A DNA stretch of 64,000 nucleotides from Neoroseomonas terrae (lineage in GTDB: Bacteria; Pseudomonadota; Alphaproteobacteria; Acetobacterales; Acetobacteraceae): assembly GCF_018129025.1 (NCBI RefSeq), contig NZ_JAAEDI010000010.1:124001-188000 (forward strand). Direction: 5' to 3'. The notes under the pieces are model-generated. The model saw only the letters and a list, made by a program, of their open reading frames with translations, did not search any database and had not been told where the DNA came from. Below, in pieces: positions 41,342 through 50,615 of the stretch. The position numbers and the translations under genes were made by a program. Position 1 is the first letter of the stretch. Each line of letters opens with the position of its first letter.

Positions 41342-42877
41342 ATGTCTCAACGAAAGAATGTGTTGCTCATCGTCGTGGACCAGTGGCGGGCGGATTTCGT
41401 GCCTGCGCTCGGTGCGGGCTTTCTGCGCACACCCAATCTGGATCGCCTGTGCAAGGAAGGGGTGACCTTCCGCAACCATGTGACCAACACCGTCCCCTGC
41501 GGTCCGGCGCGCGCCAGCCTGCTGACGGGCCTCTACCTCATGAATCACCGCGCGGTGCAGAACACCGTGCCGCTGGATGCGCGCCATACCAACCTCGCGA
41601 AGGAACTACGCCGCATCGGCTATGATCCGGCACTGATCGGCTACACCACGACGACGCCTGATCCGCGCACCACCGGCGGGAAGGATCCCCGGTTCACCAC
41701 GCTCGGCGACCTGATGGACGGCTTCCGCGCCGTCGGCGCCTTCGAGCCCAGCATGGACGGCTACTTCGGCTGGCTCGCACAGAAAGGCTATCAGCTCCCC
41801 GCGAAGCGCGAGGACATCTGGCTGCCCGAAGGCGAGGACGCCGTGCCCGGCGTCACCAGCCGCCCGAGCCGCATTCCGGCCGAGCTCTCCGACACGGCGT
41901 ACTTCACTGAGCGTGCCCTAACTTATCTGAAGGGTCGCAACGGCAAGCCGTGGTTCCTGCATCTCGGCTACTACCGGCCGCATCCGCCCTTCATCGCGGC
42001 CGCGCCATATCATGCGATGTATCGGCCGGAAGACATGCCGGCTCTGCATCGCCAACCCCAGTGGCAGGACGAAGCGAAGCAGCATCCGCTTCTGGATTTC
42101 TACCTCCACGGCATCAGCCAGGGTTCCTTCTTCCACGGCGCCGGTGGTGCGGCGACGGAGTTGGATGCGGAGGCCATCGCGCAGATGCGCGCCACCTACT
42201 GCGGCATGATCACCGAGGTGGACGACGCGCTGGGCCATGTCGTCGCCTATCTGGATGAGACGAAGCAGTGGGAGGACACGCTCGTCATCTTCACGTCCGA
42301 TCACGGCGAGCAACTCGGCGACCACTATCTGCTCGGCAAGATCGGCTACCACGACGAGAGCTTCCGCATCCCGCTGGTGATCAAGGATCCCGCCGCGCCG
42401 GCCGGGTCCGCCGGCCGCATCGAGGACGCCTTCACCGAAAGCGTCGATGTACTGCCCACCATCCTGGACTGGCTCGGCGGCAGCGCGCCACGCGCCTGCG
42501 ACGGCCGGTCGCTCCTGCCGCTGGTGGCTGGCGAGAGACCAGCCGATTGGCGCCAGCACCTGTTCTACGAGTTCGACTTCCGTGATGTCTTCTACTCGCA
42601 TCCGGAGACGACGCTGCGCCTGCATATGGATGATTGCGCACTCTGCGTCGTGCAGGATGAGGACTGGAAATACGTCCACTTCACGACGCTGCCGCCGTTG
42701 CTGTTCAACCTGCGCGAGGATCCGCAGCAGTTCCACAATCTCGCCAGCGATCCCGCCTGCGCGACGATCGTTCGTGACTATGCGCAGCGCGCTCTTTCGC
42801 ACCGCATGCGCCACGCCGAACGCACTCTCACACACTTCCGTGCCACCCCCCATGGCCTTGAGGAGCGCCAGCCGTGA
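41342..42877 (+). CDS. Phosphonate monoester hydrolase / sulfatase family enzyme
   Basis: Alkaline-phosphatase-superfamily hydrolase of 511 residues. The formylglycine site is CGPAR at residues 53-57 (C-x-P-x-R), followed by ASLLTGLYLMNHRAVQNTVP. Metal ligands are in VVDQWRAD near the N-terminus and FTSDHGEQLGDH (about 315-326). Length and motif wording closely resemble the Rhizobium/Burkholderia phosphonate monoester hydrolases (PehA group), which hydrolyse phosphonate monoesters, phosphodiesters and sulfate esters; that match is from memory, so a different sulfatase specificity is possible. ATG 41342 sits just before the conserved strand, with only a weak ribosome site. The stop overlaps the first solute-binding gene. 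A formylglycine-generating enzyme is not in the window. Confidence 0.85.
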   Translation: MSQRKNVLLIVVDQWRADFVPALGAGFLRTPNLDRLCKEGVTFRNHVTNTVPCGPARASLLTGLYLMNHRAVQNTVPLDARHTNLAKELRRIGYDPALIGYTTTTPDPRTTGGKDPRFTTLGDLMDGFRAVGAFEPSMDGYFGWLAQKGYQLPAKREDIWLPEGEDAVPGVTSRPSRIPAELSDTAYFTERALTYLKGRNGKPWFLHLGYYRPHPPFIAAAPYHAMYRPEDMPALHRQPQWQDEAKQHPLLDFYLHGISQGSFFHGAGGAATELDAEAIAQMRATYCGMITEVDDALGHVVAYLDETKQWEDTLVIFTSDHGEQLGDHYLLGKIGYHDESFRIPLVIKDPAAPAGSAGRIEDAFTESVDVLPTILDWLGGSAPRACDGRSLLPLVAGERPADWRQHLFYEFDFRDVFYSHPETTLRLHMDDCALCVVQDEDWKYVHFTTLPPLLFNLREDPQQFHNLASDPACATIVRDYAQRALSHRMRHAERTLTHFRATPHGLEERQP

Positions 42878-44499
42878 TGATCTCCCGCCGTCCCCTCCTC
42901 CTTGGTGCCTCGGCCATCGCCCTGCCGCGCGTCGCCATCGCCCAGGCCGACCAGCGCCCGGCGATCAACATCGCGGTGCAGAAGATCAGCAACTCCAACA
43001 CGCTGGAGGTACTGCGCGAGCAGTCCAATGTCGGCGAGCGCATCTTCTTTTCCTCGCTGTGGGAGCCGCTGATCGGCCGCGACTGGCTGAACGAGCTGCG
43101 CACCGTGCCGATGCTGGCGACGGAATGGCGCCGCATCTCCGACAGCGTGGTCGAACTGACGCTGCGGGAGGGCGTGAAGTTCCACAATGGCGACGTGATG
43201 ACGGCCGAGGACGTGGCCTTCTCCTTCGGGCGGGAGCGCATGTTCGGCGACTCGCCTGCCTCGGCCCAGGGCCGCACCATCACCGTCCGTGGCGACATCG
43301 TCCCCTCCCCGGCGCAGCGGGAGTTACCGGTCGAGGTGACGGGCGTCGCCCGCCGGGCCTGGCCGGCGCTCGAGCGGGTCGAGATCGTGGACGCACGCAC
43401 AGTCCGCTTCCACAACGCGTCGCCCGACGTGACGATGGAAGGACGCCTTTCGCGGTACGGCAGTGAGATCATCTCGCGCCGCGGTTTTCAGGAGGCGCGC
43501 GGCTGGTTCGATTGGGCGCGCCGGCCCGTGCTGACCGGCCCCTACCAGGTGGTGGAATTCCGGCCTGACCACTCGCTGACGCTGGCCGCCCACGACGAGT
43601 ACTGGGGGGGCCGTCCGCCCCTCCGTCAAATCCGCTTCCTGGAGGTCCCGGAGGTTTCCGCCCGCATCAACGCGCTGCGCACCGGCGAAGTGCAGTTCGC
43701 CTGCGACCTGCCGCCGGACCAGATCGAAGGCATCGAGCGGGACCGCGCCTATGAGGTGCAGGGCGGCACAATTCTGAATCACCGCCTGACCTGCTTCGAC
43801 AAATCCCATACTGCGCTGCGGGACGCGCGGGTCCGCCGCGCCTTCACGCATGCCATCGACCGGCAGGCTATCGTGGAAAGCCTGTGGGGTGGCCGCACCG
43901 TGATCCCGCGCGGCCTCCAGTGGGACTACTACGGCGAAATGTTCGTCTCGGATTGGGAAGTACCGCGCTTCGATCCGGCCGAAGCCCGGCGCCTGCTGCG
44001 CGAGGCGAACTACCGCGGCGAGCCGATCCCGTACCGCCTGCTGAACAACTACTACACGAACCAGACACCGACGGCACAAGTGCTCGTGGAGATGTGGCGC
44101 CAGGTCGGTCTGAACGTGGCCATCGACATGAAGGAGAACTGGTCGCAGATCCTCGAGCGCGGCCCGACGCGCGCGGTCCGGGATTGGTCCAACTCCGCCC
44201 CCTTCAACGATCCGGTGTCCTCGCTGGTCGCGCAGCACGGGCCGAACGGCCAGCAGCAGCAGGTCGGTGAATACGCCAATGAGGAGCTGAATCGCCTCTG
44301 CGTCGAGCTGGAGACCAGCACCGACCGCGCGCGCCGCAAGGTCGTGTTCCGCCGCCTGCTGGAGATCGCGGAACGCGAGGACCCCGCCTACACCGTGCTG
44401 CACCAGAACGCGACCTTCACGGCAAAGCGGCGCGAAACACCCTGGCGGGCCGCGCCCGCCTTTGCCATGGAATTCCGCTCCATGAACTGGGGGCGCTGA
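42877..44499 (+). CDS. ABC substrate-binding protein SBP_bac_5, tandem copy 1
   Basis: Periplasmic peptide/nickel-type binding protein of 540 residues. The signal peptide ends near AIAQA at about residue 24. It shares with the next two genes the mature N-terminus INIAVQKISNSNTLE and REQSNVGERIF, the lobe segment TVELTLREG-like ELTLREGVKFHNGDVMTAED, then DEYWGGRPPLRQIRFLEVPE and YRLLNNYYTNQTPTAQVLVE. The TGATG junction with the hydrolase gene favours ATG 42877. Three such receptors precede a single transporter set, so they probably supply it with different ligands. Specificity is unknown. Confidence 0.92.
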   Translation: MISRRPLLLGASAIALPRVAIAQADQRPAINIAVQKISNSNTLEVLREQSNVGERIFFSSLWEPLIGRDWLNELRTVPMLATEWRRISDSVVELTLREGVKFHNGDVMTAEDVAFSFGRERMFGDSPASAQGRTITVRGDIVPSPAQRELPVEVTGVARRAWPALERVEIVDARTVRFHNASPDVTMEGRLSRYGSEIISRRGFQEARGWFDWARRPVLTGPYQVVEFRPDHSLTLAAHDEYWGGRPPLRQIRFLEVPEVSARINALRTGEVQFACDLPPDQIEGIERDRAYEVQGGTILNHRLTCFDKSHTALRDARVRRAFTHAIDRQAIVESLWGGRTVIPRGLQWDYYGEMFVSDWEVPRFDPAEARRLLREANYRGEPIPYRLLNNYYTNQTPTAQVLVEMWRQVGLNVAIDMKENWSQILERGPTRAVRDWSNSAPFNDPVSSLVAQHGPNGQQQQVGEYANEELNRLCVELETSTDRARRKVVFRRLLEIAEREDPAYTVLHQNATFTAKRRETPWRAAPAFAMEFRSMNWGR

Positions 44500-44502
44500 G
44501 CG

Positions 44503-46068
44503 ATGGCGCTGCTTGCGCGCCGCGCCCTCCTCGGGGCGAGCGGCGCATTGGCGTTGCCGCAGCTCGCCGTCGGCCAGCCCGCAAGACCGTCGATTACCAT
44601 TGCGGTGCAGAAGATCAGCAACAGCAACTCGCTGGAGATGCTGCGCGAGCAATCCAATGTCGGTGGCCGCATCTTCTATTCCTATGCGGAGCCGCTGATC
44701 GACACGGACTGGACCGGCGACCTGTCGCTTAGGCCCGGCCTGGCCACCGCCTGGCGCCGGATCGACGACCGCACGCTGGATTTGACTTTGCGCGACGGCG
44801 TGCGCTTCCACGACGGCAGGATGATGACGGCCGAGGATGTCGCCCATTCCTTCGGTCCGCGCATGTGGGGCCGCGAGGGAAGCCCGCGCAACCCGCCGCC
44901 GGAGGCCGTCGCTGTCGCGCGCCGGTCGTTCCCCGGCTTCGAGCGCATCGAGATTGTCGATGCGCGCACCGTCCGCTTCGTCAACCGTACGCCGGACGTC
45001 ACGCTGGAAGGCAAGCTGAGCCGCAGCCTTGCGACCATCCATTCCGCCACCGCCTATGACGCCGTCGCGAACTGGAACGAGTGGTCGCGCAAGCCCGTCG
45101 GCACCGGCCCCTACCGCGTGGCGGAGTTCCGCGCCGACCACCATTTGCTGCTGGAGGCGCATGACGATTACTGGGGCGGACGGCCGCCCCTGTCGCGCAT
45201 TCGCTTCCTGGAGGTGCCGGAAGTCGCCGCGCGCATCGCCATGCTGCAATCCGGTGAATGCGAGTTCGCCTGCGACATCCCACCTGACCAGATCGTCGAG
45301 GTTGAGCGCAACCCGCGCCATGAGGTTGTCGGCGGATTGATCAGCAACAACCGCATGATCACCTTCGACAGGAACCATGCGGTGCTCGCCAATCCGCTGG
45401 TGCGCCGCGCGCTGACCCATTCTATCGACCGCGAGACCATTGTGCAGGCGCTTTGGGCCGGGCGCGCGCGCGTACCGGCCGGTCTCCAGTTCGAGTTCTT
45501 CGGCGACATGTTCATCCGCGACTGGACGGTGCCGGAATTCGACCTCACCGAGGCTCGCCGCCTGCTGCGACAGGCAAACTACCGCGGGGAGCCCATCCCC
45601 TACCGCGTGCTGAACAACTATTACACCGCGCAGGTGCCGACCGCGCAGATCCTGGTCGAGACCTGGCGGCAGGCCGGACTCAACGTGCAGATCGAGATGC
45701 GCGAGAACTGGAGCCAGATCCGCGAACGCACACCGAACCGCGCACTGCGGGACTGGTCCAACGGTGCCTCCTTCGGTGATCCCGTGTCGCAGACGCCGCA
45801 GAACTATGGCCGCGACGGCATCGCCTGGACCGACAATGAGTGGCGTAATGAGGAGTTCGGCACCCTCTCGGCGCTGCTGGAAACCTCGACCGACATGGCG
45901 CAGCGCCGCCGGGCCTGGGTCCGCATGCTGGCAATCGCGGAACGGGAGGATCCGGCCTGGACCGTGCTGCACCAGACCGCAAACTTCACCGGCAAGCGCA
46001 AGGACATCCACTGGAAGGCCGCGCAGGCCTTCGTGATGGACTTCCGCGCGCGCAACTGGGGGGCCTGA
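44503..46068 (+). CDS. ABC substrate-binding protein SBP_bac_5, tandem copy 2
   Basis: Second paralogue, 521 residues, beginning three bases after the previous stop. Its signal peptide (LLARRALLGASGALALPQLA) ends near VGQPA. Shared blocks are ITIAVQKISNSNSLEMLREQ, DDYWGGRPPLSRIRFLEVPE and PYRVLNNYYTAQVPTAQILV. It is shorter than its neighbours, mainly because the loop after AEDVAHSFG is reduced (RMWGREGSPRNPPPE). Differences concentrate in that loop and near the presumed ligand pocket, as expected for changed specificity. Confidence 0.92.
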   Translation: MALLARRALLGASGALALPQLAVGQPARPSITIAVQKISNSNSLEMLREQSNVGGRIFYSYAEPLIDTDWTGDLSLRPGLATAWRRIDDRTLDLTLRDGVRFHDGRMMTAEDVAHSFGPRMWGREGSPRNPPPEAVAVARRSFPGFERIEIVDARTVRFVNRTPDVTLEGKLSRSLATIHSATAYDAVANWNEWSRKPVGTGPYRVAEFRADHHLLLEAHDDYWGGRPPLSRIRFLEVPEVAARIAMLQSGECEFACDIPPDQIVEVERNPRHEVVGGLISNNRMITFDRNHAVLANPLVRRALTHSIDRETIVQALWAGRARVPAGLQFEFFGDMFIRDWTVPEFDLTEARRLLRQANYRGEPIPYRVLNNYYTAQVPTAQILVETWRQAGLNVQIEMRENWSQIRERTPNRALRDWSNGASFGDPVSQTPQNYGRDGIAWTDNEWRNEEFGTLSALLETSTDMAQRRRAWVRMLAIAEREDPAWTVLHQTANFTGKRKDIHWKAAQAFVMDFRARNWGA

Positions 46069-46071
46069 ACG

Positions 46072-47691
46072 ATGCTCCGTGCAACGCGCCGTACGGCGCT
46101 GCTCACCGCCGCTGCCGCAACCCTGCCACGCATCGCCCTGGGCCAGGCGGACCAACGTCCGAGCCTCACCATCGCGGTGCAGAAGCTCTCCAACTCCAAC
46201 ACGCTGGAGCCGCCACGGGAGCAGTCCAATGTCGGCTTTCGCATTTCGAACCTCTTTGCGGAGCCGCTGATCGAGACCGATTGGCGTGGCGATCTCTCGG
46301 CGAAGCCGGGCCTTGCCACCGCCTGGCGCCGGACGGGCGAGCGGACGCTCGAATTCGACCTGCGCGAAGGCGTGCGCTTTCACGACGGCCGCACGATAAC
46401 GGCCGAGGACGTCGTCTTCAGCTTCGGTGAGCGGTTGTTCGGCAGCGATCCGTCCCGCGCCGACACCGCGGGCCGCGACGGCGTACTGGCGGGCGGCACC
46501 GGTAAGGAACCGCCATCCGAGGTGGTTGCCGTCTCCCGTCAGGCCTTTCCCGGCCTCCAACGCATGGAGGTCGTTCGCCCCGGCGTAGTGCGCTTCGTCA
46601 ACGCGCAGCCGGATGTCACGCTGGAAGCCCGGGCACAACAGAATATCGGCGTGATCTTCTCCCGCACAGCCTTCGCCGATGCCGAGAGTTGGCTCGCCTG
46701 GGCGCGCCGGCCAGTGGGCACCGGCCCCTATCGTATCGTCGAACTGCGCCCCGACTCAGCGCTCACGCTCGAAGCGCACGACGACTACTGGGGTGGCCGC
46801 CCGCCGCTGCGCCGCATTCGCCTGGTGGAAGTGCCGGAAGTGTCGAGTCGGCTGAACGGCCTGTTCTCCGGCGAATTCGACCTCGCCTGCGACATCTCAC
46901 CCGACCTCGTGAGCGAGGTGGAACGCAATGCGCGTTTCGAGGTGCTGGGAAGCCCGATCAACAACATCCGCATCATGGCCATGGACCGTACCAACCCGGT
47001 GCTGGCCGATGCACGGGTTCGCCGCGCCATGACCCATGCCGTGGACCGGCGGGTGATCGTCGAGGCGCTCTGGGCCGGGCGCACCGAGGTGCCGCGTGGA
47101 TTGCAGCTCGAGAACTATGGGCCGATGTTCCTCCCGGATTGGGAGAATCCGCGCTTCGACCCCGCCGAGGCACGGCGCCTCCTGCGCGACGCAGGCTATC
47201 GCGGCGAGCCGATCAGCTACCGCCTTCTGAACAACTACTACACCAACCAGGTCTCCAACGCGCAGATCGTCGTGGAGATGTGGCGTCAGGTCGGCCTCAA
47301 CGTTCAGATCGAGATGAAGGAGAATTTCGACCAGCTGGTGGCCCGCACACCGGGCCGCGGCATCCGCGACTGGTCGAACACCTCCACCTTTGGCGACCCG
47401 GTCGCGGGGCTGCTGCGCAGCTACGGGCCGCGCACCAATGCCGCGCGCTACGGCGAATGGACGAATGAGGAATTCGACCGCGCCGCCGTGGCGCTGACCA
47501 CCTCCAACGACATGGGGCAGCGCCGCAGGTTGTTCCGCCGCATGCTGGAGATCGTCGAGCGCGAGGACCCGGGCTATCTCGTGCTGCATCAGGCGGCGGC
47601 TTTCACGGCGAAGCGCAAGGACCTCGTCTGGCGCGCTTCCAAGGGCTGGCCGATGCTGTTCGGCCCGGGCCAGGTCGGCACCGGCGCGTGA
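46072..47691 (+). CDS. ABC substrate-binding protein SBP_bac_5, tandem copy 3
   Basis: Third paralogue, 539 residues, again three bases after the preceding stop. Signal peptide to about residue 26 (ALLTAAAATLPRIALGQA). Shared blocks are LTIAVQKLSNSNTLEPPREQ, DDYWGGRPPLRRIRLVEVPE and SYRLLNNYYTNQVSNAQIVV. It departs more than the others in the first lobe (FRISNLFAEPLIETDW). Its stop overlaps the start of the first ATPase gene by four bases, tying all three receptors to one transporter. Confidence 0.92.
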   Translation: MLRATRRTALLTAAAATLPRIALGQADQRPSLTIAVQKLSNSNTLEPPREQSNVGFRISNLFAEPLIETDWRGDLSAKPGLATAWRRTGERTLEFDLREGVRFHDGRTITAEDVVFSFGERLFGSDPSRADTAGRDGVLAGGTGKEPPSEVVAVSRQAFPGLQRMEVVRPGVVRFVNAQPDVTLEARAQQNIGVIFSRTAFADAESWLAWARRPVGTGPYRIVELRPDSALTLEAHDDYWGGRPPLRRIRLVEVPEVSSRLNGLFSGEFDLACDISPDLVSEVERNARFEVLGSPINNIRIMAMDRTNPVLADARVRRAMTHAVDRRVIVEALWAGRTEVPRGLQLENYGPMFLPDWENPRFDPAEARRLLRDAGYRGEPISYRLLNNYYTNQVSNAQIVVEMWRQVGLNVQIEMKENFDQLVARTPGRGIRDWSNTSTFGDPVAGLLRSYGPRTNAARYGEWTNEEFDRAAVALTTSNDMGQRRRLFRRMLEIVEREDPGYLVLHQAAAFTAKRKDLVWRASKGWPMLFGPGQVGTGA

Positions 47692-48674
47692 ACACCCTCG
47701 TCACCATCCGCGATCTGCGCGTCGCCTTCGACGGTGTGCCGGCATTGCACGGCATCGATCTCGACGTGGGAAGCGGTGAGGCGCTGGCGCTGGTGGGCGA
47801 GTCCGGTTGCGGCAAGTCGGTCACCTGGCTCGCCGCGCTCGGCCTGCTGCCAAGCAAGGCGCAGGTGACCGGCAGTGTCCGGCTGGACGGCCAGGAAATC
47901 CTGCACGCGCCGCCCGCTCGGCTCGATGCGATCCGCGGCGGCCGTATCGCCATGATCTTTCAGGACCCGGCAAGCAGCCTGAATCCGGTTCACCGGATCG
48001 GCCGCCAGATCACCGAGGCACTGCGCCTGCACCGCGGCCTGACCGGGGAGGCAGCACGCGAGGAGGCTCGCCGGCTGCTGGACCGCGTCGGGATGCCCGA
48101 TGCGCGGCGTCGGCTGCAGGCATACCCGCACGAGCTTTCCGGCGGCCAGAACCAGCGCGTGATGATTGCCATGGCGCTCGCCGGTGAGCCGGAGCTCCTG
48201 GTGGCCGACGAGCCCACCACGGCGCTGGATGTCACCATCCAGGCGCAGATCCTCGATCTGCTGAGCGAGATCCGTCGCGACACCGGCATGGCGCTGGTAC
48301 TGATCTCCCACGATCTCGGCGTGGTGGCGGAGACCTGCGAGCGCGTCTGCGTCATGTATGCCGGCCGCATCGTCGAGGAGACGGCGGCGCAGACGCTCTT
48401 CGCCGCGCCGGCGCATCCATACGCGGCCGGGCTGATGGCCGCGCTGCCGCCGATGACCGGCGTGCGCCGCAGATTGGCCGCGATCCCGGGCGGCGTTCCG
48501 GAGCCCTGGTCGATGCCGCGTGGTTGCGCCTTTGCGCCGCGCTGCCCGTTGCGTGGCGTGGCGTGCGATGCGGCGGTGCCGCCGCTGGCAACCGTGGCGC
48601 CGGGCCACCGCGCCGCCTGCCTGCGGCCGCAGAGCCAGGTTGCCGCGACCGGGCGCCTGCTGGTTCCGGCATGA
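47688..48674 (+). CDS. ABC transporter ATP-binding protein, OppD/DppD type
   Basis: ATPase of 328 residues. Walker A GESGCGKSVT near residue 40, Q-loop in MIFQDPASSLNPVHRIG, signature LSGGQNQRVMIAMAL, Walker B LLVADEPTTALD, switch His in LISHDLG. The C-terminal oligopeptide-ABC extension has the motif GCAFAPRCPLRGVAC with the four-Cys pattern common in OppD/F. The Walker B strand has Ala-Asp-Glu where many have Leu-Asp-Glu, a normal variant. It overlaps its neighbours on both sides by four bases. Confidence 0.95.
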   Translation: MNTLVTIRDLRVAFDGVPALHGIDLDVGSGEALALVGESGCGKSVTWLAALGLLPSKAQVTGSVRLDGQEILHAPPARLDAIRGGRIAMIFQDPASSLNPVHRIGRQITEALRLHRGLTGEAAREEARRLLDRVGMPDARRRLQAYPHELSGGQNQRVMIAMALAGEPELLVADEPTTALDVTIQAQILDLLSEIRRDTGMALVLISHDLGVVAETCERVCVMYAGRIVEETAAQTLFAAPAHPYAAGLMAALPPMTGVRRRLAAIPGGVPEPWSMPRGCAFAPRCPLRGVACDAAVPPLATVAPGHRAACLRPQSQVAATGRLLVPA

Positions 48675-49678
48675 GCGGCGTTCCGCTCCTCCAGGCGCGC
48701 GAACTCGTGCGCCGCTACACGATGCGCCGCGGCCTGATGGGACGCCCCGTCGAAGTACGCGCCGTGGATGGCGTCACGCTGGCGCTGGAACGCGGGCGCA
48801 CGCTCGGTCTGGTGGGCGAGTCCGGCTGTGGCAAATCCACCACCGGTCGCCTGGTGCTGGGGCTGGAAGTGCCGGACGGCGGCAATGTCACCTTCCGCGA
48901 AGGCCCCATGCCGCCGCGACAGACCGCCGAGTGGCGAAGGCTGCGGGCGCGCATGGCGATGGTCTATCAGGACCCGCTCGGCGCGCTCGACCGGCGGTTG
49001 CCCATAGGCACGCAGATTGCCGAGCCGCTCGACATCCACGGTATCGGCAGCAGGGCGGACCGGCCGGAGCGCGTGGCGCAGCTGTTGCGCGATGTCGGCC
49101 TGCGGCCCGACCATGCGCAGCGCTATCCGCATGAGCTGTCAGGCGGGCAACGCCAGCGTGCCGTGCTGGCCCGCGCCCTCGCCACCGGGCCGGAACTGCT
49201 GGTCTGTGACGAGCCGATCAGCGCGCTCGACGTCTCGATTCAGGCTCAGGTGATGAATCTGCTGGCCGAGGTGCAGGAGCGCAGCGGCATCGCGTTGCTC
49301 TTCATCTCGCATGACCTGCGCGCCGTGCGGCAGATGAGCCACCGTGTCGCCGTGATGTATCTCGGTCGCATCGTGGAGGAAGGCGACCCCGATGCCGTCC
49401 TGCACAGCCCCGCGCACCCCTACTCGCAGGCGCTGGTCTCGGCGATTCCGCAGCCTGGCCGCGGCGGCCGGCGCATTATTCTGCAGGGCGATCCGCCCAA
49501 CCCCGCCGCGCGGCCATCCGGCTGCGCCTTCCATCCCCGGTGTGCGCTGGCCGCCGCTCTCTGCAGCAGGGCCGCGCCAGTGCTGAAGCCGCTGCCGGAT
49601 GGTCGGCTCGCCGCCTGTCATGTCGCCCATGGCACCGTCTCCCCCCGAGACGGCATGCCCCAGCAGCGGGCCGCCTAG
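48671..49678 (+). CDS. ABC transporter ATP-binding protein, OppF/DppF type
   Basis: Second ATPase, 335 residues. An insertion typical of OppF (RRYTMRRGLMGRPVEV) precedes Walker A GESGCGKSTT near residue 52. Then come the Q-loop in MVYQDPLGALDRR, signature LSGGQRQRAVLARAL, Walker B LLVCDEPISALD and FISHDLRAV. The C-terminal extension holds GCAFHPRCALAAALC. Its end is followed after one base by the permease ATG. With the preceding gene it forms the importer motor. Confidence 0.95.
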   Translation: MSGVPLLQARELVRRYTMRRGLMGRPVEVRAVDGVTLALERGRTLGLVGESGCGKSTTGRLVLGLEVPDGGNVTFREGPMPPRQTAEWRRLRARMAMVYQDPLGALDRRLPIGTQIAEPLDIHGIGSRADRPERVAQLLRDVGLRPDHAQRYPHELSGGQRQRAVLARALATGPELLVCDEPISALDVSIQAQVMNLLAEVQERSGIALLFISHDLRAVRQMSHRVAVMYLGRIVEEGDPDAVLHSPAHPYSQALVSAIPQPGRGGRRIILQGDPPNPAARPSGCAFHPRCALAAALCSRAAPVLKPLPDGRLAACHVAHGTVSPRDGMPQQRAA

Positions 49679-49679
49679 C

Positions 49680-50615
49680 ATGGTTCGCTTCCTTGGCTTG
49701 CGCCTGGCGCGGGCGCTGCTGACCCTCGTGCTGGTCGTGACCTTCGCCTTCATCGTGCTGCGCCTGTCCGGCGATCCGGCGCTGCTGATCATGTCGGCCG
49801 ATGCGCCACCGGAGGCGATTGCCGCCTTCCGGCAGGCCTGGGGTCTGGATGATCCGGTCTGGCAGCAATACCTCCGCTACTTCACCGCGATCTTCCGCGG
49901 CGATCTGGGCCAATCCATGCGCGATGGCCGCCCCGCGATCGAGCTGGTCGCGGAGCGCGTGCCCGCCACGCTGGCGCTGACGCTGCCGGCACTCGCCATG
50001 AAGATCGGCCTTGGCATCCCCGCCGGCATCTACGCCGCACTGCACCGTAATTCCTTCGCGGACCGCGCGGTGATGCTGCTCGCGGTGGCGGGCTTCACCG
50101 TGCCCTCCTTCGTGCTTGGGTTGCTGCTGGTCCTGGTGTTCGCCGTGCAGCTCGGTTGGCTGCCCTCCGGCGGGCAGGATAGCTGGCGCCACGCCATCCT
50201 GCCGGTGCTGACCCTCGGCATCGGCGGTGCGGCGGTGCTCGCGCGCTTCACCCGCTCCGCCATGCTGGAAGTACTTGGCCAGCCCTATATGCGCACCGCG
50301 CTCGCCAAGGGCGTGCCGTGGCATGTCGCGGTGCGGCGCCACGCGTTGCCGAACGCCGCAATCCCGACCGTGACCATCGTGGGCTTCATGGTGGGAAGCC
50401 TGCTCGCCGGCGCCGTGGTGGTGGAGAGCGTCTTCTCCTGGCCGGGCGTGGGACGGTTGCTGGTGGTTGCGGTCGCCAACCGCGACCTGGCGGTGGTGCA
50501 GTGCATCCTGCTGCTGGTCGCAACAACCATGGTGAGTGCCAATCTCATCGTCGATCTTCTCTATGGCGCACTCGATCCGCGGCTGCGTGCTCAGGCCAAG
50601 GGAGCCAACGGTTGA
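49680..50615 (+). CDS. ABC transporter permease, OppB/DppB type
   Basis: Permease of 311 residues starting MVRFLGLRLARALLTLVLVV, the DppB-type first helix. A periplasmic domain follows (GLDDPVWQQYLRYFTAIFRG), then helices with the coupling loop MRTALAKGVPWHVAVRRHAL at about 203-222 and ESVFSWPGVGRLLVVAV. ATG 49680 is one base after the stop of the ATPase gene and begins the conserved helix, so the longer upstream frame is not used. TGATG coupling to the second permease. Confidence 0.94.
   Translation: MVRFLGLRLARALLTLVLVVTFAFIVLRLSGDPALLIMSADAPPEAIAAFRQAWGLDDPVWQQYLRYFTAIFRGDLGQSMRDGRPAIELVAERVPATLALTLPALAMKIGLGIPAGIYAALHRNSFADRAVMLLAVAGFTVPSFVLGLLLVLVFAVQLGWLPSGGQDSWRHAILPVLTLGIGGAAVLARFTRSAMLEVLGQPYMRTALAKGVPWHVAVRRHALPNAAIPTVTIVGFMVGSLLAGAVVVESVFSWPGVGRLLVVAVANRDLAVVQCILLLVATTMVSANLIVDLLYGALDPRLRAQAKGANG

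Noticed and set aside
43324-46638. Open reading frame of about 1100 codons on the minus strand, opposite the three solute-binding genes
   Set aside because: It is antisense to three clear paralogous genes; its apparent internal repeats mirror those paralogues. GC-rich codon use keeps the opposite frame open. No recognisable domain or ribosome site.
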